From contig NC_035178.2 of assembly GCF_001659605.2 (NCBI RefSeq), positions 3,439,734 to 3,503,733 of the forward strand: a DNA stretch of 64,000 bases. The letters run 5' to 3'. Below the pieces are notes generated by a model, which saw nothing but the letters and a program-made list of their open reading frames with translations, did not search any database and had not been told where the DNA came from. Source of the DNA: Manihot esculenta (lineage: Eukaryota > Streptophyta > Magnoliopsida > Malpighiales > Euphorbiaceae). Every line of letters begins with the position of its first letter. The stretch's first letter is position 1. A program made the position numbers and the translations under genes. Below are positions 1-11,466 of the stretch, in pieces.

Positions 1-2310
1 AAAAACCGGCCAACAGTCTTTCTTATATTTGGAATTTAATAGTTATATTATGTAAAAATTAGAATTAACTGTTGTAAATATATTAAAAATCTTAAATAAA
101 TTTGGCAATTGCATGTGACTCAAAAAAAATTCATCCCATTTCTATTTTTATAATTACACTCTATTTTTTTATAATTTATCAATTAAACTTTACACTTTTA
201 ATTTATATCATATCATTAAATTTTTCATTAAAAATTAATGAAATTACTACGTTATTGCTATGATATGTCAATAAAATTCAAAGTATAATTAATTATAATT
301 TAAAATGTCAGAATTTAATTACCATATCAATATACTATGTTAGTGAAGTTCGAAGTATAATTAATTATAATTTAAAATATCAGAATTTAATTGATAAATT
401 TTTAAAATTTAAAATTTAATTGAAAATTTTTTTAAAAATTTAAGTTTTTTAAATTATTTCTCTTAAAATAAAAATTTATAATATTAAAAAATTATTTACA
501 TTATTATTATTATAAATTTTTTAATTTTATCAGTAATTTAATATTATAAATTTATTATCGTAATTAAAAAATTATAATCAATAATATATATTAATTACAT
601 TTTATAATATATGATGTGATTGAAAAATAAAATTATACTTGATTAAACCTAAAAAAAAATATAAGATGGTGGTAGGTGCTTCAACCCTCATAATGTATAA
701 TGGATAAAAAATTTATTTAAAACTTTAGTGTAAAAGATAAAATTGATTTAAAAGTATATTTCATGCTATTTATTTTTTAGAATATAAAATAATAAATAAT
801 TATAACTATTTTTTAATATAATATTTTTTTTTTACTTTCAACTATATTATTAATTTTTATTTTTTAAAATTATAATAATAATTAGCGTGATTTAATTCAA
901 AATAAAATTAATATACTAAATTATTGATAAAATTAAAATATCTATAATAATGCTAAAAATTATTTTTTTAATATTATTAATTTTAATTTTAAGAGAAATA
1001 ATTAAAAAATCTTAATTTTTAAAAAAATTTATAATTGTATCTTAAATTTTAAAATTTATCAATTAAATCTTGATTTTTTAAGTTATAATTAATTATATTT
1101 TAAATTTCGCTACGTCCCAAAATAGTGTCGTAAGTTAACGTGTTAGATGAAATGGAAATTCTATGAATTTTTAATAGAAAATTTAATGACAGGATATGAT
1201 TGAAATGAAAATAAAAGTGTTAAATTTAATTGACTAATTATAAAAATATTAAATTTAATTGACGGATTATAAAAAAATAATGGGCAATTGTAAAAATGAA
1301 AAAAAAAAGAATTCTTTTGCCATTAACTCAATATATTATATTAAATTTAATATCATATGTACTTTAGGGTTAATTTTAATAAAAAATTAAATTTATTTAA
1401 AATTTTAAATATAACATAATATATATTGATATGATATAATATTCACTTAAAATAAAATTATCAACTATTACCATTAAATAGAATCACATTATAAGAACTT
1501 AATAAACTGACATACAGTTACAAAAATTTTGTTCATAAAAAAGAAGATCAGATACCGTAACATTTAGTATATCATCAAAACTGTTTTTTCTTTAATTGAG
1601 CGAGTTTTGATAGAAAATTACCGTTAACGGATACAGTCAATAAACGCGAAATGCAATATTTATTAATAGATACTAGTCAAATTTTTAGGAGATGTGACAA
1701 CTAACTTCACTTTTTTATAATATAAAATTAATAATTACAGAATTTAAAATACACATTTTTATATAATTATTTTTTAATTTAAAATTATTTATTACACTCG
1801 TTATTTTTTTGCAAATAACTAATTTAAATATCAAAATAGCTATTACAAGCACCAATTACTTTATTTTTTTTATAAATTGATGGATTGCAATGTAAATTTA
1901 TTTTAACCATATCATATATTATTTATGATATTAAATTATATATTATTCATGATATTAAAATATTAAATAAGTTTAATAAAAGATTAAATTTTTGTAATGA
2001 TGCTTATTGAAATAACATATTTAATATTAAATAAAAATTGAAAATTATTACTATAATAACAAATTCACATTTTTATAAAATTATAAATAAAATAAATGGA
2101 GGGACCACTGCGTTTGTGTTTGTATACAATTATAAGCAAATGTATGTGAATGACGAGGCTAGGAAAATGTTTGCTGGCGGAGACGAGAGAAAGGGGAGGC
2201 CGCAAAGGGGCCACCGTCAGCCGTCCAGGACAAGAACCCTTCGTAATTTTCAAACACCAACATTCTAAAATCTAAATTTTAGTATTCGATTCTCATCCAT
2301 GTATATTTGT
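1..2310. repeat. Duplicated intergenic flank, copy 1 (downstream of SBT-a)
   Basis: Bases 1-118 and about 2040-2310 match 37772-37885 and about 38460-38690. The second block is the clearer one: both copies run from an AT-rich stretch through the words gagggacca, gaatgacgaggctagg and ggggccaccgtc to tctaaaatctaaattttag. The copies differ by scattered substitutions and by about 1.2 kb of extra AT-rich DNA here. Both lie on the 3' side of a minus-strand subtilase gene, so this is probably part of the segment duplicated with the gene. I see no gene in it; short open frames are not conserved between the copies. Confidence 0.75.
122..1315. repeat. AT-rich element with long degenerate terminal inverted repeats
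   Basis: The first ~120 bases of this stretch (words ttttttataattt, caattaaact, acacttttaattt, cattaaatttttcattaaaaatt) reappear inverted at about 1150-1310. The stretch is absent from the duplicated flank at 37.8 kb, where the matching sequence continues without it. This fits an inserted foldback-type MITE with no coding capacity. A ~75-base unit is also tandemly repeated near 280-392. I could not fix its exact ends or a target duplication, and low complexity makes some similarity expected by chance. Confidence 0.5.
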
Positions 2311-3342
2311 CTGTTTAATTTTCAATTTTATGTTTTTATTAAAAAATGTATCAATACAGTAATCACAGTACACAAACTATTTGATTTGCTTTGGCATAGG
2401 CCTGACCATTGGTTACTGGCTTGGTCCGAGTTGCTTCTGATCAAAATCCGGCAGCTTCAGGTTTTATTAGATAATGAATTACAACCCAGCTAATAGGTTA
2501 CAATTCTAACAAAGTTTCAATTTTAGTTCGGTTTAATTTCAGTTATGATTTTAATTTTTAATTTTGTTTATTGCAACTCATTAAATATGATGCTCATTAA
2601 AGTATTCACCCTTTTATTTAAAATAATTTAATTTAATTTAATTTTAACTCTAATCAATTATTTACTGTTTTTATTTAAATTTAGTTTAATAATTTTTTTT
2701 AAAATAGAGATTAAGGATTGAAAAAATGAAATCTGAAATCTCTCAAATTTACTCAGATGTATTTACTATCAAATTAGATTCACACAAATTTAATTCAGTA
2801 ATTAAATAGAAAGATTAAATCAGCTCGTATAAATTAAATTATTTATTTGAATCATAAATTTAATTGTATTTATTTAAAAAAATTAAATTAGGATGGTAGT
2901 AATTTATTCTTTCTTCCTATATATATATAAAAATTTAATTTAATATATATTTATTTATTTTTGCAATAGGCAGAAAATTTTCAAAATATGGAACGTAGGA
3001 AAAATAAATTTGAATTGTGAATGTGGCATAATGAGCCAATAGCTTTGGGCCGTTCACCAAAAATAGGATAGAAGGAAAAAAATGAAATGGGCCTCACTCC
3101 AATTTTGTTGCCAAAGTTGTTTGTTAATTCTCTATGCAGAGCTTAAAATGATGAATTAAGCTGTAGAATTAATTATATGTTCATTGCTTCCTAATTTTTC
3201 CCCCTTTGGCAGTGTTGTGCGAGACTGAGATATATGCTTCGTAATTTCTCCATCCACTACTACTTAAAGTAAAGGATAATTTTATTCAACATTGGATAAC
3301 ATTTAATTATCTGGTTAAAATATACAAAGTTAGATGAATCTT
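2311..3342. other. AT-rich intergenic DNA, 3' flank of SBT-a
   Basis: No gene is visible. The segment is AT-rich with simple TA runs near 2920-2950. At 3281-3286 the minus strand reads AATAAA, 57 bases past the SBT-a stop codon, a plausible polyadenylation signal for that gene. Confidence 0.5.
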
Positions 3343-5622
3343 CTAAGACCCAAGTGTATCCAAGAGCAGGCTTGTGACAGCTATAGGACTCTTGACCACA
3401 TGTTTAGCTTTAGAATCAACCCAGCTAAGATAACCAAAAATTATATCCTCTTCAATCTGTCTTGGACCTTGTATGACCAGTTTGTAACTCAGCTTCTCAT
3501 TCTTGGCTTTGAACTCCAGCTTACTAGGAGTAACACTAATATTTAATCCTTTCATGGGTGTCAAATTTGCAGTATAAGTTGACATTCCCTCTCCCACATT
3601 GGTTACCATCCTGTGGAACTCTTGGTTAGTGGTCAAATTGGATTCAGAGTCTCTAGCATTAAAGTAGGCAAGAAATGAAGGGTAGTTAAGGTCCAAGGAT
3701 GGAGAGGAACAATCGTTAGAAGGTGACTTCGTGATAATTTGGATCTGCTTTTTGGTGAAATTTAATGCACAGAGCAAGTTCACATAATCAGTTGAGTTCA
3801 CGTCATAAATGAGCCCAGGATCTAGCGCCTTGTTGGGGTTAATTTGGCCTGCTCCCATATCTAAAGGAGTGGCTGGCTGGTTTGCATAGCCAATATCTTT
3901 GATAGGGCCAGGTGTGTGATCTATGGTATCAGCAGTCGTCATCATCGCTGATCTGATAGCTGCAGGGCTCCAATTTGGGTGTGCCTTCTTCAAGAGTGCA
4001 GCTACTCCTGCTGCGTGCGGGCAAGCCATGGATGTCCCAGACTCTAGGTTGAAGTTACTGAATATTCCATTGGCATTGATCCGTTCCACTAAAATATTTT
4101 CAGGCCATGCAGCTAAGATTAGAGAGCCTGGAGCCATAATGTCAGGCTTCAACACGGATGGACAGCTTAGGGATGGTCCTCTTGAGCTGTAGCTAGTAAG
4201 ACTTGGACCTATTTTAATATCCAGATTTGTTTTCTTGAATTCCATGTTTGCTTGTGGTTTGGAACTACTGTTGATGTAACTTTTGATGGTTTCTCCATCT
4301 TTTGGATTTATAAATATTGCTGGAAATTGGGTCGGGATGAAGGATTCAAGGTCTATGAAGTTGGTTATGAAAATAGCTCCAGTGGCATTTGCAATGCCGA
4401 TGTTTTCAAATTGGTCCTCTAGGCTAGTGTTCCCCTCTTCACAGACAATAATATTTTGCTTAGCATCAATCAAGCCTCGCAGATCGAAACATTCGCCCTT
4501 GAAAACAATTGGGATTTGGATAGAAGAGAAATTTCCTGGATAGAGAGCTACGCCAGTGACTGAAATTCCATTTCGAAGTGTCAAAACACCATCAAATTCA
4601 CGATCTATGGTTCCAGCAGCAACAGTTAACACCCAAGGTGTGCCATTGTGAAGTGACCCACGGAAAGGTCCATCATTTCCGGCAGATGTTGATACAAATA
4701 TATTTTGTTCTATGGCTGCAAATGTAGCCAAGGCAACTGGGTCTTCATACAAAGCAAACCCATTCAATCCCAGTGAAATGGATAATACATCTACCCCATC
4801 AATGATTGCTTGATCAATGGCAGCAATTATATCAGATATATAAGAGCCTTCTTCCCACAGGGCCTTGTACATGGCTACATGGGCCCGTGGAGCCACTCCA
4901 CTGGCGGTCCCCGGAGCATAGCCGAAGTATGAAGCGCCTTCGACAAAATTTCCAGCTGCAGTGCTCGAGGTGTGGGTCCCGTGGCCAACAGTGTCGCGTG
5001 TAGAATTCATAGAAAGAGTGATGTTGGGATTTTTAGCAAATAGAGCTTTGTTGAAAAAGCGAGCTCCAATGAGTTTATTGTTACATAAAGAGGAGTTGAA
5101 TTGGACGCCATTTTCACATTTTCCTTTCCACCTTTTTGGAATTTTAGAAATTCCTTTGTCGCTATAGCTCTCACTTTCAGGCCAAACACCAGTATCCACC
5201 ACCCCAATAATAACATCTTCACCATAATTCGACACGTTCCATGCTCCAGAATTCAAACTAAGGCCCAAAAAAGAGGGTGAACGGGTAGTGTCGTGTTTTA
5301 CAGGCAGATCTTTGATTGAAGAAATATACCCAGGAGAGTTTTTCAAGGTCTCAAGCTCATCAGAAGAGAGATGAGCACTAAAACCACTGATGACATGAGT
5401 ATAAGTATAGAGAAGCTTTGAAGAAGAAGCAGTAACGGTGGTGCTTCTGGCTTTAGAGACTGCAAATACAGAAGAAAGAGTGGCCAGATGCCATGTATGC
5501 TGGCTAGAGAAGGCTTTGGGCCTGGCTGATATATCCATGAAGACTATATAATTGTCTGTTTGCGAGGAGACAGTAGTCAATGAAAGACAGCAGAATAGAA
5601 TGAAAATGTAAGGCGAAGCCAT
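3343..5622 (-). CDS. SBT-a: subtilisin-like serine protease (SBT1.9-like)
   Basis: Secreted plant subtilase of MEROPS family S8, probably cleaving apoplastic or cell-wall proteins. The intact single exon encodes 759 residues. In order: signal peptide about 1-20, inhibitor I9 prodomain about 24-107, likely mature N-terminus near T112/T113, S8 catalytic domain with an inserted PA domain about 330-440, and a C-terminal Fn3-like domain about 640-745. The catalytic residues are visible: D143 (VVDTGVWPES), H214 (GHGTHTSS), oxyanion N316 (SAGNDGP) and S531 (GTSMACPH). The start is the ATG at 5620-5622. The open frame extends to 5694 but begins there with TTG, and a good TATA box lies inside that extension. 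Length and lack of introns are normal for SBT1-group enzymes. Closest in the window is SBT-b. Subgroup is inferred from motif resemblance; substrate is unknown. Confidence 0.93.
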   Translation of the reverse strand: MASPYIFILFCCLSLTTVSSQTDNYIVFMDISARPKAFSSQHTWHLATLSSVFAVSKARSTTVTASSSKLLYTYTHVISGFSAHLSSDELETLKNSPGYISSIKDLPVKHDTTRSPSFLGLSLNSGAWNVSNYGEDVIIGVVDTGVWPESESYSDKGISKIPKRWKGKCENGVQFNSSLCNNKLIGARFFNKALFAKNPNITLSMNSTRDTVGHGTHTSSTAAGNFVEGASYFGYAPGTASGVAPRAHVAMYKALWEEGSYISDIIAAIDQAIIDGVDVLSISLGLNGFALYEDPVALATFAAIEQNIFVSTSAGNDGPFRGSLHNGTPWVLTVAAGTIDREFDGVLTLRNGISVTGVALYPGNFSSIQIPIVFKGECFDLRGLIDAKQNIIVCEEGNTSLEDQFENIGIANATGAIFITNFIDLESFIPTQFPAIFINPKDGETIKSYINSSSKPQANMEFKKTNLDIKIGPSLTSYSSRGPSLSCPSVLKPDIMAPGSLILAAWPENILVERINANGIFSNFNLESGTSMACPHAAGVAALLKKAHPNWSPAAIRSAMMTTADTIDHTPGPIKDIGYANQPATPLDMGAGQINPNKALDPGLIYDVNSTDYVNLLCALNFTKKQIQIITKSPSNDCSSPSLDLNYPSFLAYFNARDSESNLTTNQEFHRMVTNVGEGMSTYTANLTPMKGLNISVTPSKLEFKAKNEKLSYKLVIQGPRQIEEDIIFGYLSWVDSKAKHVVKSPIAVTSLLLDTLGS

Positions 5623-5674
5623 AGATTTGAGCAGTGGGATTTTCTGCACGATTAATATTGCGAAGTTGTGCAAG

Positions 5675-5682
5675 TTTATATA
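5675..5682 (-). promoter_or_regulatory. Probable TATA box of SBT-a
   Basis: The minus strand reads CTATATAAAC here, about 55 bases upstream of the ATG at 5622. Transcription would start near 5645-5650 and leave a short 5' leader. Its position downstream of the in-frame TTG at 5694 argues for the shorter protein. Further TA-rich runs at 5712-5735 are less typical. Confidence 0.6.
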
Positions 5683-5699
5683 GAGAATTAACAAGTGAA

Positions 5700-6830
5700 T
5701 GGAGAATTTTTAGCTATATATAATATATATATATTGTGTCCACTAGCTATCTTGGTTCTTCATTCCACTAGCCCACAATTTTATTTTTGTTTTAAATTTT
5801 TTACCAAGCACTAGTCCTCAAGTTGTCATGCCGCACTAAGGATTTTGATATGGACAGCCTTTATTAAACCAACGCTCTGTTTGCTAGGATAATATTATTT
5901 ATAAACTATATTTGTCCTAGTTTTTTTTTTTTTTTGACCTTGTAGACTTTTTTAGGAAAGAAAATTATATATTTATATAAAGAAAGTTTTTTTTCCAAAT
6001 TGAAACAGGTAAATATTTTGGCAAAAAAAAAAAAACTCCTTAAAATGAAATTTCTATAAGGTAATAAACTGGCATCTTTAGGTTTCAATGGCCAATGATC
6101 ATGATTTACTTGTTTTTATAATAATAAATAAAAACATAAAATTCTTAATGGAACATAAAATATAGAAAAAGAAGGAAGAAAACTTTGCATTCGAAGGCTG
6201 CTGCTTCCATGGTCAGCAGTATCCTTTTGTCCAATATATGCTTTGGCAAAAGTAGCCATTCGGATAAGGAATTAGGACCCTTCTATTCTACAGATAGCCT
6301 TCCTCATACCTAAATTATAGATAAGTTTTATTTTTAGATGATTTTAAATTTAAAAAAGATTTTTTTAATGTTCAATAAGAAAATTAATAAAAAATAATTA
6401 AATTAAATTTTATTCTAAACGGGAATATATAATATATTGTATCATTGTATGAAATATTCTGTGCGATTTCAATGTCACTTCCATGTGCAGTGTGAACTCA
6501 ATTGTAGTGGAATCTGTGTAGGTCCATAATTTTTTTTCTTCTTATATATTGCATTTAAAATCTTATTATGGATAACTACAGAAATTGATTTGAGAACATC
6601 AAAATCGATATATATATATATCGTTAAATGAATTTTGACATATAAGGGTGGTTATTTTGCATATTACATATAAATCTTATATACAAATTTAATGATAAAA
6701 TTATTCAGTGTATTTTTAATGTATATGTATTTTTATTCATAGATATATATATTTTTTAAAATATAAAATGATAATTTTCGCATTTCAGCTATGAGGATAA
6801 TTTAAATTAAAAGTTTAGGCTCAGGTTACA
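5700..6830. other. AT-rich intergenic DNA upstream of SBT-a
   Basis: Beyond the promoter region I see only AT-rich sequence with poly-A/T and TA runs. No gene or recognisable transposon end before the LTR at 6831. Confidence 0.5.
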
Positions 6831-7194
6831 TGAGAGTCTAATACGTTGCTCTAAGCCTTCCACGGGTTTAGGGCCAGTCCGAACTAAACGGAAATTTAAT
6901 CGTAGGATCCTGACTCTGAATACCTAATAGCCTCCATGAAAGAATAGACTCCATAATGTCCGGAATTGTATTCAGGTGGCGCCAAATAAAATTACATGGC
7001 CACTTAACGAGGGAAAAAGACACAGTACTTCTGTACGTACCGTCAGCATGAATATGGCAGAGGGGTACGAGTAAAAAACGTCGGTTACACATCACTAAAA
7101 GACAAAATAAAAAGGAAATAAAAAGAAAACGAGTGAGAAACGAAAATCAAGTTTATAAAAATATACCCTAAGTCCAAACCTATTATTAGACATC
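6831..7194 (+). repeat. Left LTR of the old TRIM/LARD-like element
   Basis: It begins TGAGAGTC and ends in TCA just before the primer-binding site. It is homologous to 32435-32736 joined to 35273-35341. The 3' boundary is uncertain by about 7 bases. Confidence 0.65.
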
Positions 7195-7203
7195 AAATAT
7201 CAA

Positions 7204-7221
7204 TTGGCGCCGTCTGTGGGA
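7204..7221 (+). other. Primer-binding site of the old LTR element
   Basis: TTGGCGCCGTCTGTGGGA directly follows the left LTR. This wording is common at the minus-strand primer site of plant Ty3/gypsy and derived elements. The exact tRNA would need a tRNA 3'-end comparison. Confidence 0.6.
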
Positions 7222-7941
7222 ACGAAGTAGATCTTATCGCCATTGGAGTTCCATTCCCATTCACCCACTAAGATCCACATAGCCAGCTGACGATGCTAGA
7301 GTCACGGCCTGGAAAACCTCTCTGGCTACATCGGTAACTAAGGTGTCCTTCATGCTCTCTTTGGACAAGATGAAGTTCTTGGAAAGCTTAATGTATCCAT
7401 TGACACGTCGGAGGCTGAAAAGGAAAAACCAGTTTAGTTAGAGCTCAAAATAACAAAAGAAGAACACAAAGGGAAAAAATTAAAAGGTACCAGCTTGTTG
7501 GCAGTCCTGCAGGTTGGACATAAACATGCATTTCTCGACATCATATTTTTTTCTTACTAAGGTCAATCGAAAAAGACAAATTTGATCTATTAGGGTTAAC
7601 TTAGGGAATTTGTTATAACTCTGAGGAATCTCCCCCTAGGAAGTTAATATCTCAGCTAATTTCCGAGCTCTCCTTCAGCACGACGACAATAAAATGCTCT
7701 ACCCAATCTTTTATAGAGACCTTATACCCCGTAAATATTTATAATCTAGCTCGAAGGCCAAAATAATAGAACCCATGGTTAGATCTAACCAAACAGAAGA
7801 AAGTACAAAACAACTCAGGAAAGGGCAAAACCCCAACATAAGTAGATGGACTTAAAACAGCAGATACACAGGATAGAATTAGGGGATAATATTTGTGGGG
7901 TCACCCTAAAGTGCCGAAAGACCTCAATGAAAAAAGGGGTA

Positions 7942-9386
7942 TGATAGGCGGTTGTCGAAGCCGTCAAAAATAACCTATTATCAATCAACAAATAAATTTG
8001 CAGATAGTGGCAATAGGGTCGAACCACAGGGAATTGACACCAAGTATCTTCCTAATAACGACTAAGGCAAGTAATAACGAATAAGTAAAAGAGGGGGGTT
8101 TGTTTTGATGAGTTAAAATCTAAAAGCAAAAGAGAACAATAATTTAAATAAGTGAGAATATCAATGGGAAAGAGATTCTAGCTGAAGTGTGAGCTTAATT
8201 CAGTTTGTTTCAGAATTGATCATTGATTATTAAAGACTCCTATTTGATTTCAATAAATCAGTTTTGGTTGTGGAAGACGCTTCTCACAATCCAAATTCCT
8301 CCTTAGTTCTAGTTTGATTAGGAAACGTTCGCTAATCAAACACTGATCAACAAGTTGCCAAGGAACGTCCTTGGGGCATTTAGCATCGAACAACCGTTGA
8401 TCGCATTAAGACTTAGAGAAACCCAATTCTATCCTTGCCAACCGCGTGGTCAAGGCTAGGTTATGCAACTGATTATATTTATGTTCAAACAATTTAAGCA
8501 ATTACGGACCTAAATCATTCAAACAATTTATCACTTTAAGCAATTTAAAAGCAATGGGCCCTTATTGATTCTAAAAGCAAAGTAATAATTAAGAAAAGAT
8601 CAGATTGCATAAATATTGAAACAAGCAAGAGTTCAACAATGGAGTATTAAACCTCCCAATTCATCACAAATCTGAATATTCTCAACTTCAACTAGAAAAT
8701 AATGAATTTAGCCACTCATGGTGACTAAAATACAAAAATAAAGAAGAAAAGAAAGAAGGAAAGTTTCTGCTGTGTTGCTGGAGAATTTCCGAGGATGGCA
8801 GATGCTGAAAGAGATGATGAGTTGCCTTTGATGCTGCCCTTTTATAGCTGGAGAGTCCCAAGTCCAATTTGATTAGGGTTTTGTAATCTCAATTTGATTT
8901 GGTCTTCTTTGTAGTCTTTGATTCCTCTTTGAATTTTGTGTTTGATTGAGAATGGAACTCTCTAAGTGAAGGGCGTGGCTCTTGGAACTGATCTTGTGGT
9001 GTTTGAAGTGAACTTGGACTTCTTTTCTTTGAATTTCTAATTTCTGCTCTTTTCCCGCCTCTGCTGTATTTTCTGCTATTAAAGTGATTTGGGCAAATCC
9101 TGCGAGTGATTTGGGCAAATCACTTGCTCATTTTGCCCCAATCGCTTCCTGGGGTTCAGTCCAGTTTCTGTCTCTGTCTCTGCGAGTGATTTGGCCAGTT
9201 CCTGCGAGTGATTTGGCCAAATCACTCAGACCCAATCACTTTTCCAGCTTTTTCTTCACTTTTTCTCCAACTTTCCAATTTCTTCCTTTTCTGCAAAAAC
9301 ATGACAAAAACACAAATTAAGCTAGAAAAATGTGTAAATAAACAGTAATAAATATAATAAAAATGTGGCTAAATTATGCTTGATCA
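7942..9386 (-). repeat. 3' LTR of the Athila-like element
   Basis: It starts TGATAGGCGG and ends GCTTGATCA on the plus strand and is the same length as the partner LTR at 30444. The three differences I saw are near 8154, 8788 and 9025. It holds four copies of the GTGATTTGGGCAAATCAC-type motif between 9084 and 9240. Confidence 0.92.
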
Positions 9387-10521
9387 AATACCCCCACACC
9401 TAGCTTTTTGCTTGTCCTCAAGCAACAAACAACTTAGTCAATCAAGCTCCTTTTTCTTTTGAGCCTAAGTACCACTTAATCAGCCCCCCCTAGACTCCTA
9501 AATTGAAACACTACAGTGTAGGATGCATGTACTAAGGTTGTCCCCTTCTTTCCTTGTTTCCTATCGCTCACCATGGCCAAGGGAAAGTTTTTTATTTGAT
9601 CATGCTTATTAATTTATATTAGGTTTAATGCAATCCCTTAAGAGTGACTTGCCCTATTTTAAGCATTTTTAATTACTTTTTATCCTTGCCTGAAAAAGTC
9701 ACCAACCTTTTTACGCGATGGTGCATATGGGTGATACACCCCCGGTTACTCAGTTGGTCACTTGTCCAAGTGGCTACTAGCTCTGTTCATAATCTTAGAC
9801 CATCGAAACTTTATTTGCTTGAAAAAGTCACTGACCTTTTTACGCGATTGTGTACATGGGTGATACACCCCCGGTTACTCAGTCAGTCACTTCTCCAAGT
9901 GGCTTTTAGGCACAGTTCATAGTCTTAGATCATAGGAACAGGTTGTGCTTTTTGATTTGCTGAGTTTCTTTTTCTTTTTCCTTTTTATATCAATTTGGGC
10001 AAATCAACTCAAAGAGAATTACACTAACTTTTATTGCATGTATTTTATTTTCCTTTCCTATTGGCCACAGCAGTTTCAAGAACTCAATTCAAGAAGAAAA
10101 ACTTCCTAAGTAAAGGCTACACACTGTGCATGGTTCAATTTAGGTTTAAAGGGTTGGATAATCAATGGGGTCATGAGATAGGAAGCTCTTTTAACCTTGT
10201 TATCTATGCTAAGTAGAGCAAAAGCTAAGTCAAAATTCTGTGTGTGTGTGTGAAAAAAATGTGTGAAAAAAGAAAAAATTTTGGTGTGTGTTTATGGGGC
10301 AAAAAGATGCAAAATGAAACAAAAAAAAAAAAGCAAAAATATAATGTAATCAATGCAAAAATGTAACCTAGCAGTAAATACCCCCACACCTATCCCAAAC
10401 ATTGTCCTCAATGTTTAAACATAAATATGAAAAAATTAATAAGGAGAAGGAAAGGGACTGCCTGGGATATGGGTGATTTGGGCAAATTGCCTTAGTGATG
10501 TGGGCAAATCACCCAGCCAAA
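9387..10521 (-). other. 3' non-coding region of the Athila-like element
   Basis: This lies between the stop of the third ORF and the 3' LTR. It holds a 129-bp tandem duplication (9691-9940), a short GT run near 10239-10252, two copies of a C-rich tract (tacccccacacc at about 9390 and 10380; purine-rich on the element strand), and motif copies near 9990 and 10469-10530. The purine tract at about 9388-9402 abuts the 3' LTR and is the likely plus-strand primer. No gene is seen. Confidence 0.7.
9691..9940. repeat. Tandem duplication, period 129 bp
   Basis: Two units, 9691-9819 and 9820-9940, both begin tgaaaaagtcac and share ctttttacgcgat, gggtgatacacccccggtt and cacttctccaagtggc-like wording with scattered mismatches. 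The unit contains a small inverted repeat, gggtgatacaccc. Confidence 0.8.
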
Positions 10522-11466
10522 TCACTGTCTTTGCTGTTCTGTGGGCAGGAAGTGATTCACCAGTATTTGAAGCAAGTGCTCCATATTGTGCATTCTGGTC
10601 TCAATTCTGTCGAGACGAGCCTGTACTGACTGGTTAGGGGCTACGTCTTTATGGACTTGATTCTGTTCCTGCTGTGGTGCTTCTTGTGCTGGTTCATTGG
10701 CTCTCACTTCTGCTGTTGCTTCTTGAGGTGCAGGATGCTGAGAAATGGATGGTTGATTGGCTTTCCTTTTCCTGAACACACGCTCATGGCGTGGTGTGAG
10801 GGGTCCTGCAGGGGAAAGAGAAAAGATGCCCCCCACTTGGCGTAGCAACCCCATACCATCCAATGATCGGAGGTCCAGGGGAGTTTGCTTACCAGTGGGG
10901 GTGAGGTCAGTATGGGCAGGGTGTAACAGCTTCTGATTCACTGCTATGGCAGTGATCAGATGCCCAAAGATCAGTGGCCTATTGTACTGTATGATGCTTG
11001 AGATTTGTGTTGCTACCCAATATCCTAAGTGAATTTTCTGTTGTGTGTGCATACACCACAGAATGTAAAGTTCTATTTTGGTTAGGATGTTAGGCGCATC
11101 CTTTCTCCCAGAAAAGGTATAGGCCAGTAATCTGTGCAGGTATTTGAGGCTGGGATTCCTCAGGTACAGGTCTTTGGACCTGGTGGGCAAGTAAGAGTCT
11201 GGAGGGTTATCACATAACTCCAGATAGGCATTGCTGGGATTGAAGTCAGTAGGAAAATCCCAGGTGGATCCAAGGCATTCAGAGCCCATGGCAACACCAA
11301 ACTCATGCATGGACAAGCGAAATCGCTGTCCCAAAAGTCTGAATCCAATTACATCATGTGTGTGCAGATGGTGCATTGCATGCTTATCAAAGTAAAATGT
11401 AGTGTAGAACTCTTGTGTGAGTTCAGTGAAAGAAGGGAGGTGAAGGTAGAAGAACCTGTCCCAACC
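10522..11466 (-). pseudogene. Athila-like third ORF (env position), C-terminal part
   Basis: This is the downstream part of an ORF that follows pol in the element. The Tekay insertion at 11467-21481 splits it; the 5' part is at 21482-22092. The reading frame is continuous across the target duplication CAACC, and the uninterrupted ORF would be about 516 residues. The central part resembles the plant retrotransposon ORF that carries blocks like LKYLHRLLAYTFSGR and IHLGYWVA. The C-terminal tail is Q/E-rich with a predicted coiled-coil-like heptad stretch (ARLDRIETRMHNMEHLLQIL). No transmembrane helix is obvious, so calling it an envelope would be unsupported. Function unknown. Confidence 0.75.

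Noticed and set aside
2038..2268. 76-residue open frame in the duplicated flank
   Set aside because: Starts with TTG, and the homologous copy at 38.46 kb does not preserve the frame.
5623..5694. 24-residue N-terminal extension of SBT-a
   Set aside because: It begins with TTG, contains a TATA box and would place a hydrophobic non-cleavable stretch before a normal signal peptide.
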